From the NCBI RefSeq assembly GCF_014200495.1, contig NZ_JACHBY010000005.1, positions 392,706 through 456,705 on the forward strand: a DNA stretch of 64,000 bases, written 5' to 3'. Below the pieces are notes generated by a model. That model ran no database searches and was not told the DNA's origin. It saw only the letters and a list, made by a program, of their open reading frames with translations. Position 1 is the first letter of the stretch, and the number at the start of each line of letters is the position of its first letter. A program made the position numbers and the translations under genes. This DNA comes from Mucilaginibacter geliditolerans (GTDB taxonomy: Bacteria; Bacteroidota; Bacteroidia; Sphingobacteriales; Sphingobacteriaceae). This document shows positions 16,995 through 25,970 of this stretch, piece by piece.

Positions 16995-19409
16995 AGTAGC
17001 TGGTTGTAACCCATCCGCGGTAGCGGTAAAAGTAATATTACCCGGCGTTTCTTTTGCCTGAACAATAGCTAGTGCCAGGCCGTTGAATGCCTTGCGGTAA
17101 TCAGCTTTGAATGGGTCATGACTTACCGGATCGCCGTTGTCAACACTGGCAATAAACGCGTTGCCGTTGATTTTAAAGTTTACCAGGTTGCTGGCATCAG
17201 GAACAACATTGCCGTCCTTATCCAATATCTTCACGGTAACAAACGACAGGTCCTTACCATCAGCATTAATTGTGCTTCTGTCGGCGCTCAGCTCAATTTT
17301 AGCAGGTTTGCCCGCGGTATGAATTTCCTGTGTTAATACCACTTTTCCATCCTTGCGCGATACAGCTTTTAAGGTGCCCGGCTCAAATTTCAAGCGCCAC
17401 ATTACATGCAGGTCATCGCCGGTTTTCTTTTGTATGCCGACAGATTTTCCGTTAACATACAGTTCCACTTCATCGGCGTGGTTATAATAGGCCCAAATGT
17501 CAATAGTTTGACCCGGTGTCCAGTTCCAGTGCGGGAAGATGTGCAATACCGGTTTATTGGTCCATTCGCTTTGGTACATGTAGTACACATCCTTAGGGAA
17601 GCCAGCCAAATCTATAATACCAAAATAAGAGCTGCGTGATGGCCATGAGTATGGCGTAGGTTCGCCCAGATAATCCCATCCGGTCCAGATAAAGAAGCCC
17701 GACAGCATATCATATTTCTTTATCACTTTCCATGTAGCCTCATGGGTTGAACCCCATGGTGGTCGCACATTATCATAGGCTGATACCGTATTATCGGCAT
17801 TGCCAACAAATTTATCATCACCCCTCGAAGGCCATATTCTTATACTGTCTGATGGCATATCATAATGCCCACGGGTTTGCAGATCGGAAGTTGTTTCCGT
17901 AGCGATGAATTTTTTACCCGGATAACGGTCATGAAATTTTGCGTAATCGTATTCATGGTAGTTATAACCTATCAGGTCAATAGCGCCTGATTTTACGATC
18001 TTATTGTTGGTATCAGGGCGGTCATTTGCGGTAGTAATAGGGCGGGTTTTATCCAGACTGTGAACTATCGCCGCCAAATCAGGTGCTATGCGTAATGCGC
18101 TGGTATCAGCCTGTTGCGGTATCTCGTTACCAATGCTCCAGATGATCACGCTTGGGTGATTCCTGTCGCGTAATACCTGATCTTCCAGATCGCGTTTATG
18201 CCATTGTTTAAAATACAAATGGTAATCATATTTAACTTTTGCCCATTCCCAGCAATCAAATGCTTCATCCATCACAATAAAGCCCATTTTATCGGTCAGT
18301 TCCAATAGCTCAGGTGTCGGTGGATTATGCGAGGTGCGTATGGCATTACAGCCCATTTCCTTTAATTCCTGCAGCTGGCGTTCCAAAGCACGGTAGTTTA
18401 ATGCTGAGCCTAAACTGCCCAGGTCATGGTGGTCACACACACCTAATATTTTTATATGCTTGCCATTTAAAGAGAAGCCTTTATCCGCATCAAAATTAAA
18501 ATAACGGATACCAAGCGGGGTGGTATAGTCATCAACCACGGCGCCATTAACTAATACTTTGGTAACTGCTTTATATAGATAAGGATGATCAACCGCCCAT
18601 AAAACCGGGGTTTTAACGGTTAAAGTTTGATCTGAAAGGATCACAGAATCTTTCAACTCAGCATTAGGGATAATGCTGCCATATTCCGCAACCGATTTCC
18701 CCGCGGCATCATAAATAGAAGTTTTTACGGTAATATTTGCTGCATCGCCGGCATTCTTTATCCTCACCTTTAAATTAACTTTAGCGGATTGCGCGCTCAC
18801 TTCAGGCGTAGTAATATAAGTTCCCCAATGGTCGATAGCTGTTTTGCCGGTAGTAACCAACCACACATTCCTGTATATGCCCGAACCTGAATACCAGCGT
18901 GAATTTGGCTGAACAGAGTTGTCAACCTTTACGGCAATAGTGTTTTGCCCGCCAAAGTTTAAATAAGGCGTAAGCTCATAGCGGAACGAGATATAACCAT
19001 TAGGCCTGAAACCCAGTTTATGACCGTTTATCCAAACGGTACTTTTTTGGTAAACGCCATCAAAATCAATATAAATAAGTTTGCTTTTTGCCGATACAGG
19101 TACAGTAAATGTTTTACGGTACCAGCCAATACCACCCGGTAAAGCGCCGCCTTCGGGGGTAGCTTTGTTTTCTTTGCTGAATGTGCCTTCAACGCTCCAG
19201 TCGTGAGGCAGGTTAAGCACGCGCCAGTTGGCATCGGTAAATGTAGATTGTTCCGCATTGGTAGTATCGCCTAAATGAAAATGCCAGCCTTTATCAAAAT
19301 CGATGATTGACCTAACCTGGGCAGATGATTTAAGTGTAAAAAGTACAGAGACTAAAAGCAGGAAAGATAGCTTCCCGACCCCGCATAAAAAGGCTTTTAT
19401 TGCTGGCAT
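16974..19409 (-). CDS. Glycoside hydrolase family 2 (beta-galactosidase/glucuronidase type)
   Basis: Exported beta-glycosidase of about 811 residues with a signal peptide ending ...LFTLKSSAQ. The start ATG at 19409 is chosen over the longer frame at 19469 because a promoter-like -7 element lies at 19472-19479. Domains: sugar-binding jelly roll (about 30-200), immunoglobulin-like domain, TIM barrel with acid/base E429 in WSIGNEIPQQ and nucleophile E505 in IATETTS, then DUF4982-like and Ig-like C-terminal domains. The substrate sugar is uncertain. The final codons lie inside a direct repeat shared with the far side of the GNAT gene. Confidence 0.92.
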   Translation of the reverse strand: MPAIKAFLCGVGKLSFLLLVSVLFTLKSSAQVRSIIDFDKGWHFHLGDTTNAEQSTFTDANWRVLNLPHDWSVEGTFSKENKATPEGGALPGGIGWYRKTFTVPVSAKSKLIYIDFDGVYQKSTVWINGHKLGFRPNGYISFRYELTPYLNFGGQNTIAVKVDNSVQPNSRWYSGSGIYRNVWLVTTGKTAIDHWGTYITTPEVSAQSAKVNLKVRIKNAGDAANITVKTSIYDAAGKSVAEYGSIIPNAELKDSVILSDQTLTVKTPVLWAVDHPYLYKAVTKVLVNGAVVDDYTTPLGIRYFNFDADKGFSLNGKHIKILGVCDHHDLGSLGSALNYRALERQLQELKEMGCNAIRTSHNPPTPELLELTDKMGFIVMDEAFDCWEWAKVKYDYHLYFKQWHKRDLEDQVLRDRNHPSVIIWSIGNEIPQQADTSALRIAPDLAAIVHSLDKTRPITTANDRPDTNNKIVKSGAIDLIGYNYHEYDYAKFHDRYPGKKFIATETTSDLQTRGHYDMPSDSIRIWPSRGDDKFVGNADNTVSAYDNVRPPWGSTHEATWKVIKKYDMLSGFFIWTGWDYLGEPTPYSWPSRSSYFGIIDLAGFPKDVYYMYQSEWTNKPVLHIFPHWNWTPGQTIDIWAYYNHADEVELYVNGKSVGIQKKTGDDLHVMWRLKFEPGTLKAVSRKDGKVVLTQEIHTAGKPAKIELSADRSTINADGKDLSFVTVKILDKDGNVVPDASNLVNFKINGNAFIASVDNGDPVSHDPFKADYRKAFNGLALAIVQAKETPGNITFTATADGLQPATITIKAK

Positions 19410-19471
19410 AATTGGTTGTTTTGATAAAATGTATAAACGACAGTAAATTTGCATTATTAATTGCAACATAT

Positions 19472-19504
19472 CAAAATTAAACTGTTATAAAATGTTTTAA
19501 ACAA
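19472..19504 (-). promoter_or_regulatory. Putative promoter for GH2 gene
   Basis: On the minus strand, TTG (complement of 19502-19504) is followed after 22 bases by TAATTTTG (complement of 19472-19479), fitting the Bacteroidota consensus. This predicts a leader of about 55-60 bases before the ATG at 19409. Confidence 0.4.
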
Positions 19505-19534
19505 AAATGCCCCGGTATTATTACCGGGGCATTT
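19505..19534 (-). terminator. Intrinsic terminator after DoxX-like gene
   Basis: AAATGCCCCGGTA (19505-19517) pairs perfectly with TACCGGGGCATTT (19522-19534) through 13 base pairs and a 4-base loop. On the minus strand it is followed by a TTTTTGTTT run. It lies 27 bases beyond the stop of the DoxX-like gene. Confidence 0.8.
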
Positions 19535-19560
19535 ATTGATTGTTATATAATTAAACTGTT

Positions 19561-19947
19561 TTATACAACAGGCGAAGTGGTGAATACGCCTGTGTAATAT
19601 TTTCGATAGGCATAGCCTAAAAACAAATTAATGAGCAGCATAGGGCCGGCCATAACTAAACCAGATGGTTCAAGAAAGGCATGGAATAAAAATATATTCA
19701 GCGTAACAGGGAATATGATCAGTAAAAAGAAAGCTGTGTATTTGTTGATAAGCAGGAATAAGCCGCAAATGGTTTCCGTAGCTTTTAAGAAAGCGAAAAA
19801 GTAGCCGGAAGCAAATAGCCCTTTATCGAATTCACCGGCAGGGCCGGGTGGAACTGTTGTTGGTAAAAGATGCAAGAAATAAGCCAGACCGAATCCGAAG
19901 AAAATAAGGCCGAGCAATGAGCGGGTGATTAATACTGCAATTTTCAT
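19561..19947 (-). CDS. DoxX-like small membrane protein
   Basis: A 128-residue integral membrane protein with four hydrophobic segments, beginning MKIAVLITRSLLGLIFFGFG. The GLIFFGFGLAYFLHLLP start and the central ETICGLFLLINKYTAFFLLI resemble DoxX/DoxD family proteins, which are small four-helix membrane proteins often linked with redox or organosulfur metabolism. The exact role is unknown. It is monocistronic, ending in a strong hairpin terminator, and is divergent from msrA with about 113 bases between starts. Confidence 0.78.
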   Translation of the reverse strand: MKIAVLITRSLLGLIFFGFGLAYFLHLLPTTVPPGPAGEFDKGLFASGYFFAFLKATETICGLFLLINKYTAFFLLIIFPVTLNIFLFHAFLEPSGLVMAGPMLLINLFLGYAYRKYYTGVFTTSPVV

Positions 19948-20060
19948 AATTCAGGATTTTAATGAATGTTTAAACATCTAATTTAGTAACTATATTGACA
20001 TAATCAAATATAAATATCTTTCTAAATCAAAAGAGTGGTAAATTCGTATTTAACATTACT

Positions 20061-20606
20061 ATGAATATTCAAACAATAACATTCGGCAACGGGTGCTTCT
20101 GGTGTACAGAAGCTATATTTCAAACAGTTAAGGGCGTTAAAAAAGTAACCTCGGGTTATATGGGCGGGCATGTTGACCATCCAACTTACAAACAGGTATG
20201 CACAGGTACTACCGGCCACGCAGAAGTAACCCAGGTTGAGTATGACGCCGATGAAATATCACTGGATGAGATACTGCTAATATTCTTCAGAACGCATAAC
20301 CCAACAACTTTAAACCGACAGGGTAATGACGTGGGCACGCAATACCGTTCAGCTATATTTTATACCAATGAGCAGCAAAAGGAACAGGCAGAGGCCATGA
20401 TAAAAAAACTAACTGAAGAGCATGTTTTTGATGCCCCTATTGTTACCGAAGTAACCCCGGCAAGTGAATTTTACGTAGCCGAAGATTACCATCAGAATTA
20501 TTTCCAGGAGAACGGTAATCAACCCTATTGCTCATTTGTGATCCAGCCCAAACTGCACAAGTTTGCTAAAGAGTTTACCGAAAAAATAAAGCCCGAGTTG
20601 TTATAA
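20061..20606 (+). CDS. msrA: Peptide-methionine (S)-S-oxide reductase
   Basis: Repairs oxidised methionine in proteins, reducing the S epimer of methionine sulfoxide. The catalytic cysteine is C12 in GNGCFWC near the N terminus, followed by GYMGGH and the THNPTTLNRQGNDVGTQYRS segment that binds substrate. The C-terminal region (NQPYCSFVIQPKLHKF) carries the probable recycling cysteine. At 181 residues it is a normal length cytoplasmic MsrA with no MsrB fusion. It is 25 bases before a phosphatase lipoprotein gene on the same strand. Confidence 0.96.
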   Translation: MNIQTITFGNGCFWCTEAIFQTVKGVKKVTSGYMGGHVDHPTYKQVCTGTTGHAEVTQVEYDADEISLDEILLIFFRTHNPTTLNRQGNDVGTQYRSAIFYTNEQQKEQAEAMIKKLTEEHVFDAPIVTEVTPASEFYVAEDYHQNYFQENGNQPYCSFVIQPKLHKFAKEFTEKIKPELL

Positions 20607-20631
20607 GCCGCTCATTTGTGATATTTGCAGC

Positions 20632-21438
20632 ATGAGAAAATGGCATAACTATTTACTGGCGGGTGTTATATTGCTGAATGCCTGTTCATCATCAAAAAAA
20701 GTAACCAGCGGCACCTCTACTGTAAATAATGGCAAGGTATGGGCATCGCTATGGCAGCAACAGGCTGCTGAATACAAAGCATTATGTTTCCAGGCTTACA
20801 ATATCGCAAAGCAAAGGGTTGACGAAGCTGTAAAACAAACCCCGGCCAAACCATACGCGGTTATTACCGATATAGATGAAACGCTATTGGATAACAGCCC
20901 TTATGATGCCCAGCGTGCCATCAATAATCTGGATTATACCTCAACAACCTGGAAAACCTGGACAGCAAAAGGTATAGCCGACACCGTACCCGGTGCTTCG
21001 GCTTTCTTTAAATACGCCGCATCAAAAGGGGTAGAGGTTTTTTACATTACTAACCGTGATGAGGATGAGCGTGCCGGCACATTAAAAAATCTGCAACTTT
21101 ACAATCTGCCTAATGCCGATGACGCGCATTTAATATTAAGACCGGGCCACAACTCCAGTAAGGAAAGCCGCAGGCAGGACGTGCTTAAAACACATACCGT
21201 TATTCTTTTATGTGGCGATAACCTGGCCGATTTTGATGCTTTGTATGATAATAAACCCACTCTACAAGGCAGGCAGGATGCCACCAATAAACTGATACAG
21301 GAATTTGGCAGCCGGTATATTGTACTGCCCAATGCCTCCTATGGCGATTGGGAAAGCGCTTTGTTTAACTTCAATTATAAACTCACTACCGCTCAAAAAG
21401 ATTCTATAATAAAAGCTCAGCTAAAGCTGGATAAGTAG
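20632..21438 (+). CDS. Acid phosphatase lipoprotein, e(P4) / 5'-nucleotidase family
   Basis: Outer-membrane-type lipoprotein of the class C (DDDD) acid phosphatases, which dephosphorylate nucleotides such as NMN or organic phosphate esters. A lipobox ends at C18 (LLNACSSS). The nucleophile motif is ITDIDETLLDNS at about 82-93, and the second aspartate pair is in LLCGDNLADFDALYD. Length (268) fits the family. The gene follows msrA by 25 bases and precedes a secreted phosphoesterase, so phosphate-ester breakdown is a plausible common theme. Confidence 0.91.
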   Translation: MRKWHNYLLAGVILLNACSSSKKVTSGTSTVNNGKVWASLWQQQAAEYKALCFQAYNIAKQRVDEAVKQTPAKPYAVITDIDETLLDNSPYDAQRAINNLDYTSTTWKTWTAKGIADTVPGASAFFKYAASKGVEVFYITNRDEDERAGTLKNLQLYNLPNADDAHLILRPGHNSSKESRRQDVLKTHTVILLCGDNLADFDALYDNKPTLQGRQDATNKLIQEFGSRYIVLPNASYGDWESALFNFNYKLTTAQKDSIIKAQLKLDK

Positions 21439-21530
21439 ATTAATCTGTATCTTGTATTAAGTTTTTGTTAACAGCCTATATCGCTAAAAAGCAATGCCTA
21501 CTTTTGGCTGGTCTTTTGATTGATCTCACT

Positions 21531-23966
21531 ATGAAACAAAAATATCTGTTCAGCATACTATTGCTTATTGCTGCCTTTAAAGTACAGGCGCAATTGCCGG
21601 GGAAAATACAGCAAACGCAACAAGTGCTATTGCCTAATGGCTGGAAACTGAGTCCGGCCGGGCGCTACTTACAGTTAGGCGATCTGCCATTAAATATCCA
21701 GCTATCCGCATCGGGCAAAATGCTGGCTGTAACCAATAACGGACAAAGCACCCAATCCATCCAACTTATCGACCCGGTAAATGAAAAGCTGCTGGATGAA
21801 AAAGTAGTAGGTAAATCGTGGTATGGTTTGGCCTTTAGTAAGGACGAAAAAACTTTGTATGCATCAGGAGGTAATGATAACTTTATTTTAGCCTTCTCCA
21901 TCAGCAATAACAAAATTGGCAAAGCCGATACCATCAAATTCGGTAAACCATGGCCGGCTGATAAGATCTGCGCAACAGGCATAGCCGTTAACAAAAGCAA
22001 CACCGTTTTATATACGGTAACTAAAGAGGATAGCGCTTTATACATCATCGACCCAAAAACACGCAGCGTTACGTCAAAAGTTAAACTCCCTGCCGAGGCA
22101 TATAGCTGCTTATTATCGCCTGATGAAAAAACGCTGTACATCTCGATCTGGGGAGGGGAGCAGGTAGCCTTTTATAACACAGAAACGCAAAAACTTAGCA
22201 ATATTACAGTAGGTAGCCATCCTAACGAAATGTTGCTGAATAAAAAGGGCAACTGGCTGTTTGTTGCCAATGCCAATGATAATTCAGTCGCCATAATTAA
22301 TACCGTTACCCGCAAAATAGTTGAAACCGTTGCAACAGCGCTTTATCCAACCCATTTAACAGGGTCAACAACTAATGGCCTTGCGCTATCCGTTGATGAA
22401 AAAACACTATACATAGCCAATGCCGATAACAATTGCCTGGCTGTATTTGATGTGAGCAAACCCGGTAACAGCAAAAGCATGGGTTTTATCCCGGTAGGTT
22501 GGTATCCAACTAACGTTAAGGTTTTAGGCAAAAAAATACTGGTAGCCAATGGCAAAGGTTTCACCTCAATGGCCAACCCGCGAGGGCCGCAGCCGGTACG
22601 CAAGGCAGATAACAGCGGCTACCAAAAAGGAGCTACTAATTCAAAAGAACAATATATAGGCGGCCTGTTTAAAGGCACACTATCATTTATTGATGCGCCT
22701 AATGCCGATCAGCTTAAAACCTACACCGAACAGGTTTACGCCAATACACCGTTTAATGAAACGGAGGAGAAAATGGCAGCAGGCGAGGCCGGTAACCCTA
22801 TACCACGCAGCAAAGCCGATAAATCACCTATTAAATATGTGTTTTATATCATCAAGGAAAACCGCACTTACGACCAGGTTTTGGGTGATATGCCGAAAGG
22901 AAATGGTGATACCTCGCTTTGTATTTTTGGGCAGAAGGTTACCCCAAACCACCATGCTATAGCTGATCAGTTTGTGTTGCTGGATAATTTTTATGTTGAT
23001 GCCGAAGTTAGCGCCGACGGGCATAACTGGAGCATGGCCGCTTATGCTACAGATTTTATTGAAAAAACATGGCCCACAAGTTATGGGGGTCGTGGCGGTA
23101 ATTATGACTCGGAAGGTACCCGCCGGGCCGGTGATCCGCGCGATGGCTATATATGGGATTATTGCAAAAGGGCGGGTGTAAGCTACCGTACCTACGGAGA
23201 GTTTGCACAGGATGGCGAGGCCAATATCAAATCATTGGTGGGGCACCTTTGCCCGCAGTCGCCGGGCTTTGATCTGAACATTAAGGATATTAAACGCGAG
23301 CAAGTTTGGGAACATGATTTCGACTCATTGCTGAGCATAAATGCCGTTCCTCATTTTAACTCCATACGTATCTGCAACGATCATACCAGCGGACAAAGGC
23401 GAGGAGCCATATCACCCATCGCTGCTGTTGCGGATAATGATCAGGGTATAGGTTTGCTGATAGATCATCTTTCAAAAAGCTCCATCTGGAAAGAATCTGT
23501 AGTGTTTATACTCGAGGATGATGCCCAGAACGGCCCTGATCATGTGGATGCACACCGCTCGCCTGTGCTGGTTGCCGGGCCTTACGTAAAGCATAATGCG
23601 GCTATACATCATATGTACTCTACATCGGGCGTACTACGCACCATTGAGCTGATATTGGGCCTGCCGCCCATGAGCCAGTATGATGCCGCCGCCTTGCCAT
23701 TGTATGATTGCTTTACCGCGACCCCCGATATGACTGTCTATACAGTAAAACCCGCGCAGGTTGACCTGGAACAGCGTAACGTTGCCGTAAATGAGAGCAG
23801 TAAACGCTCGCAATCATTCAATCTTGCAAAAGAAGATAAGGTGCCCGACCTGGAACTGAATGATGTGATATGGAAATCGGTAAAGGGAGAAAATGCCATT
23901 ATGCCCGCGCCAAAACGCAGTGCATTTGTAATATTGCAACCCAAAAAGGACGATGATGACGATTAA
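21531..23966 (+). CDS. Secreted YVTN beta-propeller protein with phosphoesterase domain
   Basis: An 811-residue exported protein. The ATG at 21531 gives a clean signal peptide (MKQKYLFSILLLIAAFKVQAQ, in part); the open frame to 21465 is rejected. Residues about 40-400 form a seven-bladed YVTN/lactonase-type propeller (repeated DEKTLY and GWYPTNV segments). Residues about 440-740 are an alkaline-phosphatase-superfamily phosphoesterase of the PF04185 type, with YVFYIIKENRTYDQVLGD, AEVSADGHNWSM and FILEDDAQNGPDHVDAHRSP metal-site regions. It could hydrolyse phospholipid or other phosphodiesters; substrate unknown. Confidence 0.9.
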   Translation: MKQKYLFSILLLIAAFKVQAQLPGKIQQTQQVLLPNGWKLSPAGRYLQLGDLPLNIQLSASGKMLAVTNNGQSTQSIQLIDPVNEKLLDEKVVGKSWYGLAFSKDEKTLYASGGNDNFILAFSISNNKIGKADTIKFGKPWPADKICATGIAVNKSNTVLYTVTKEDSALYIIDPKTRSVTSKVKLPAEAYSCLLSPDEKTLYISIWGGEQVAFYNTETQKLSNITVGSHPNEMLLNKKGNWLFVANANDNSVAIINTVTRKIVETVATALYPTHLTGSTTNGLALSVDEKTLYIANADNNCLAVFDVSKPGNSKSMGFIPVGWYPTNVKVLGKKILVANGKGFTSMANPRGPQPVRKADNSGYQKGATNSKEQYIGGLFKGTLSFIDAPNADQLKTYTEQVYANTPFNETEEKMAAGEAGNPIPRSKADKSPIKYVFYIIKENRTYDQVLGDMPKGNGDTSLCIFGQKVTPNHHAIADQFVLLDNFYVDAEVSADGHNWSMAAYATDFIEKTWPTSYGGRGGNYDSEGTRRAGDPRDGYIWDYCKRAGVSYRTYGEFAQDGEANIKSLVGHLCPQSPGFDLNIKDIKREQVWEHDFDSLLSINAVPHFNSIRICNDHTSGQRRGAISPIAAVADNDQGIGLLIDHLSKSSIWKESVVFILEDDAQNGPDHVDAHRSPVLVAGPYVKHNAAIHHMYSTSGVLRTIELILGLPPMSQYDAAALPLYDCFTATPDMTVYTVKPAQVDLEQRNVAVNESSKRSQSFNLAKEDKVPDLELNDVIWKSVKGENAIMPAPKRSAFVILQPKKDDDDD

Positions 23967-24064
23967 ATAAACACTAATTGCACAATTTCAAACCAAAATA
24001 GTGTACTTAGTGTTATTAAACTTATCTATCTGCTATTCGTAGAATCAGCGTTAACCTATCTTAT

Positions 24065-24931
24065 ATGACAGTTTTAGAAAATGACTATTTAAAAGTATCC
24101 ATTGATGCTAAAGGCGCCCAGCTTTCCTCACTAATAAACAAAGCTACCAGCACCGAGCAAATGTGGCAAGCCGATCCCAATATATGGCCATGGCATGCGC
24201 CAAACCTTTTCCCGATTGTGGGTGGTTTAATAAATGATGAACTTTTGGTTGATGGGAAGGCATACCCTATGAAACGCCATGGATTTGCCCGGCTATCAGA
24301 GTTTGTGTTGTTGAAAAATGATGACCAGTCGGCTGTATTTTCATTACCCAATTCCGAGAACACACGCGGGTTGTTCCCGTACCGGTTTGATTTCGAGATC
24401 ATGTATATGCTGATTGATAATGCGCTACGGATTACCTATAAAGTCATTAATCTTGATAAAAAAACTATATACTTTTCTGTTGGCGGTCACCCGGCTTTTA
24501 ATGTGCCATTTGGTCCAGGTGAAAAATATGAGGACTATTATTTAGAATTTGAAACTGATGAAAAGCTCACCACGCATTTACTTGATGCGAGCGGTATGTT
24601 CTCAGGAGAAACTGCTCCCGTTGCTTTAGATGGCAATAAATTATGGCTGACAAGAGAGCTGTTTAATAATGATGCCCTGGTATTTAAAAACCTGCGCACA
24701 AGGCAAGTGACCATCAAAAGCAAAAATCATGATCAATCATTATCTGTTGAGTATCCGTTTTTTAATTATTTAGGACTTTGGGCTAAACCGGGCGCCGATT
24801 TTGTATGTATCGAACCCTGGCTGGGCTGTGCTGATACGGCAAATGAGCCAAAGGACATCAGCAAAAAAGAAGATATTCAAAAGCTGCATGTAGGCCATGT
24901 TTTTGAGGCCGCATTTTTTATAAGTATATAA
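24065..24931 (+). CDS. Aldose 1-epimerase family protein (LacX-like)
   Basis: Cytoplasmic sugar mutarotase-like protein of 288 residues. It has RHGFARLSEF at about 76-85, GGHPAFNVPF at about 140-149 and the C-terminal CIEPWLGCADT motif, which define the LacX subfamily of galactose mutarotase proteins. The catalytic histidine/glutamate pattern (RHGFAR, GGHPAF, EPW) is preserved. It is followed 10 bases later by a methyltransferase gene. The true substrate of LacX-type proteins is generally uncertain, perhaps a hexose-6-phosphate. Confidence 0.88.
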   Translation: MTVLENDYLKVSIDAKGAQLSSLINKATSTEQMWQADPNIWPWHAPNLFPIVGGLINDELLVDGKAYPMKRHGFARLSEFVLLKNDDQSAVFSLPNSENTRGLFPYRFDFEIMYMLIDNALRITYKVINLDKKTIYFSVGGHPAFNVPFGPGEKYEDYYLEFETDEKLTTHLLDASGMFSGETAPVALDGNKLWLTRELFNNDALVFKNLRTRQVTIKSKNHDQSLSVEYPFFNYLGLWAKPGADFVCIEPWLGCADTANEPKDISKKEDIQKLHVGHVFEAAFFISI

Positions 24932-24941
24932 TTAGTTCAGG

Positions 24942-25703
24942 ATGTCATCAGATTCAACCAAAAGATTTTCCGACCGGGTTGATAACTATATCAAATTCAG
25001 GCCGGGCTACCCGCCCGAGGTATTGGCGTTCTTAAAGCAGGAATGTAAACTCAATGCTGATTCGGTTATTGCCGATGTTGGCGCGGGCACAGGCATATTT
25101 ACCAAACTACTGCTTGATGAGGGCTACAAGGTTTACGCCGTTGAACCTAACCAACCCATGCGCGATGCGGCTGTTGATCAATTATCGGCCTACAAAACTT
25201 TTGCCCCGATAGATGGCACTGCCGAAGCTACTACATTGCCCACAAAATGTGCGGACCTTATTGTGTGTGCACAGGCTTTCCACTGGTTTAATGATGCCAA
25301 AACTAAGGTAGAATTTAACCGGATATTAAAAGATAAAGGCAAAGCCGCGCTGATATGGAACAGCCGTCTTACCGATGTTGACGAGTTTGCAAAAGCCTAT
25401 GAAGCATTACTGAAACATGACGGCATCGATTATAATAAAGTAAACCACCGCAAGGTGCGCGATATTGATTTTAAGGCCTTTTTTAAGGATGGTATTTATA
25501 AGCTAACCAAATACGCCAACACACAAATATTTGATGAGGCAGGGCTGATTGGCCGGGCATATTCCTCATCATATGTACCTAAGGAAGATACCGTTGCGGG
25601 CGAAAAATTCCTGGTACTGTTAAAGGATATCTTTAATAAATATAATGTTGATGGCAAGGTGAGTTTTGTTTACGAAACGGAGATCTACCTGGGCGAGGTT
25701 TAA
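24942..25703 (+). CDS. Class I SAM-dependent methyltransferase
   Basis: A 253-residue methyltransferase with Rossmann motif I VIADVGAGTGIFTKLL (about 39-54), acidic motif II VYAVEPN, and ADLIVCAQAFHWFN as post-motif region; this AQAFHWF form is typical of the Methyltransf_11-type proteins that act on small molecules. It begins SSDSTKRFSDRVDNYIKFRPGYP, a common leader in this group. Its substrate cannot be told. It is 10 bases downstream of the epimerase gene and ends before a region of hairpins. Confidence 0.88.
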   Translation: MSSDSTKRFSDRVDNYIKFRPGYPPEVLAFLKQECKLNADSVIADVGAGTGIFTKLLLDEGYKVYAVEPNQPMRDAAVDQLSAYKTFAPIDGTAEATTLPTKCADLIVCAQAFHWFNDAKTKVEFNRILKDKGKAALIWNSRLTDVDEFAKAYEALLKHDGIDYNKVNHRKVRDIDFKAFFKDGIYKLTKYANTQIFDEAGLIGRAYSSSYVPKEDTVAGEKFLVLLKDIFNKYNVDGKVSFVYETEIYLGEV

Positions 25704-25760
25704 AGTATTTTAAATACAGTTTTATCGTACCTACCTATGACATATTTGTAAAGAGGATAA

Positions 25761-25941
25761 AAACTTACGAAGTTTTTAAAACTTCGTAAGTTTCATTCTT
25801 GCGAAACATGTCATTTCTCATTCAGGATCCGCGGATTTAAAAACTCAGCATGATAAAAATAGAAAAAATCATTCCAGTGTTTGTGTCCCCACAAACACTC
25901 CGTTGATATTAGTTAGTAGCTGTTTGTGAGGACACAAACAG
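25761..25941. repeat. Three hairpins between convergent genes
   Basis: AAACTTACGAAGTTT (25761-25775) and AAACTTCGTAAGTTT (25779-25793) form a perfect 15-base stem with a 3-base loop. AGTGTTTGTG and its complement occupy 25876-25899, and CTGTTTGTG / CACAAACAG occupy 25920-25941. The 268-base gap separates the convergent methyltransferase and GH35 genes, so the first hairpin may end transcription from both sides. Confidence 0.6.
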
Positions 25942-25970
25942 CGGGGATAAATGACAGTGTGTTTTAGTTA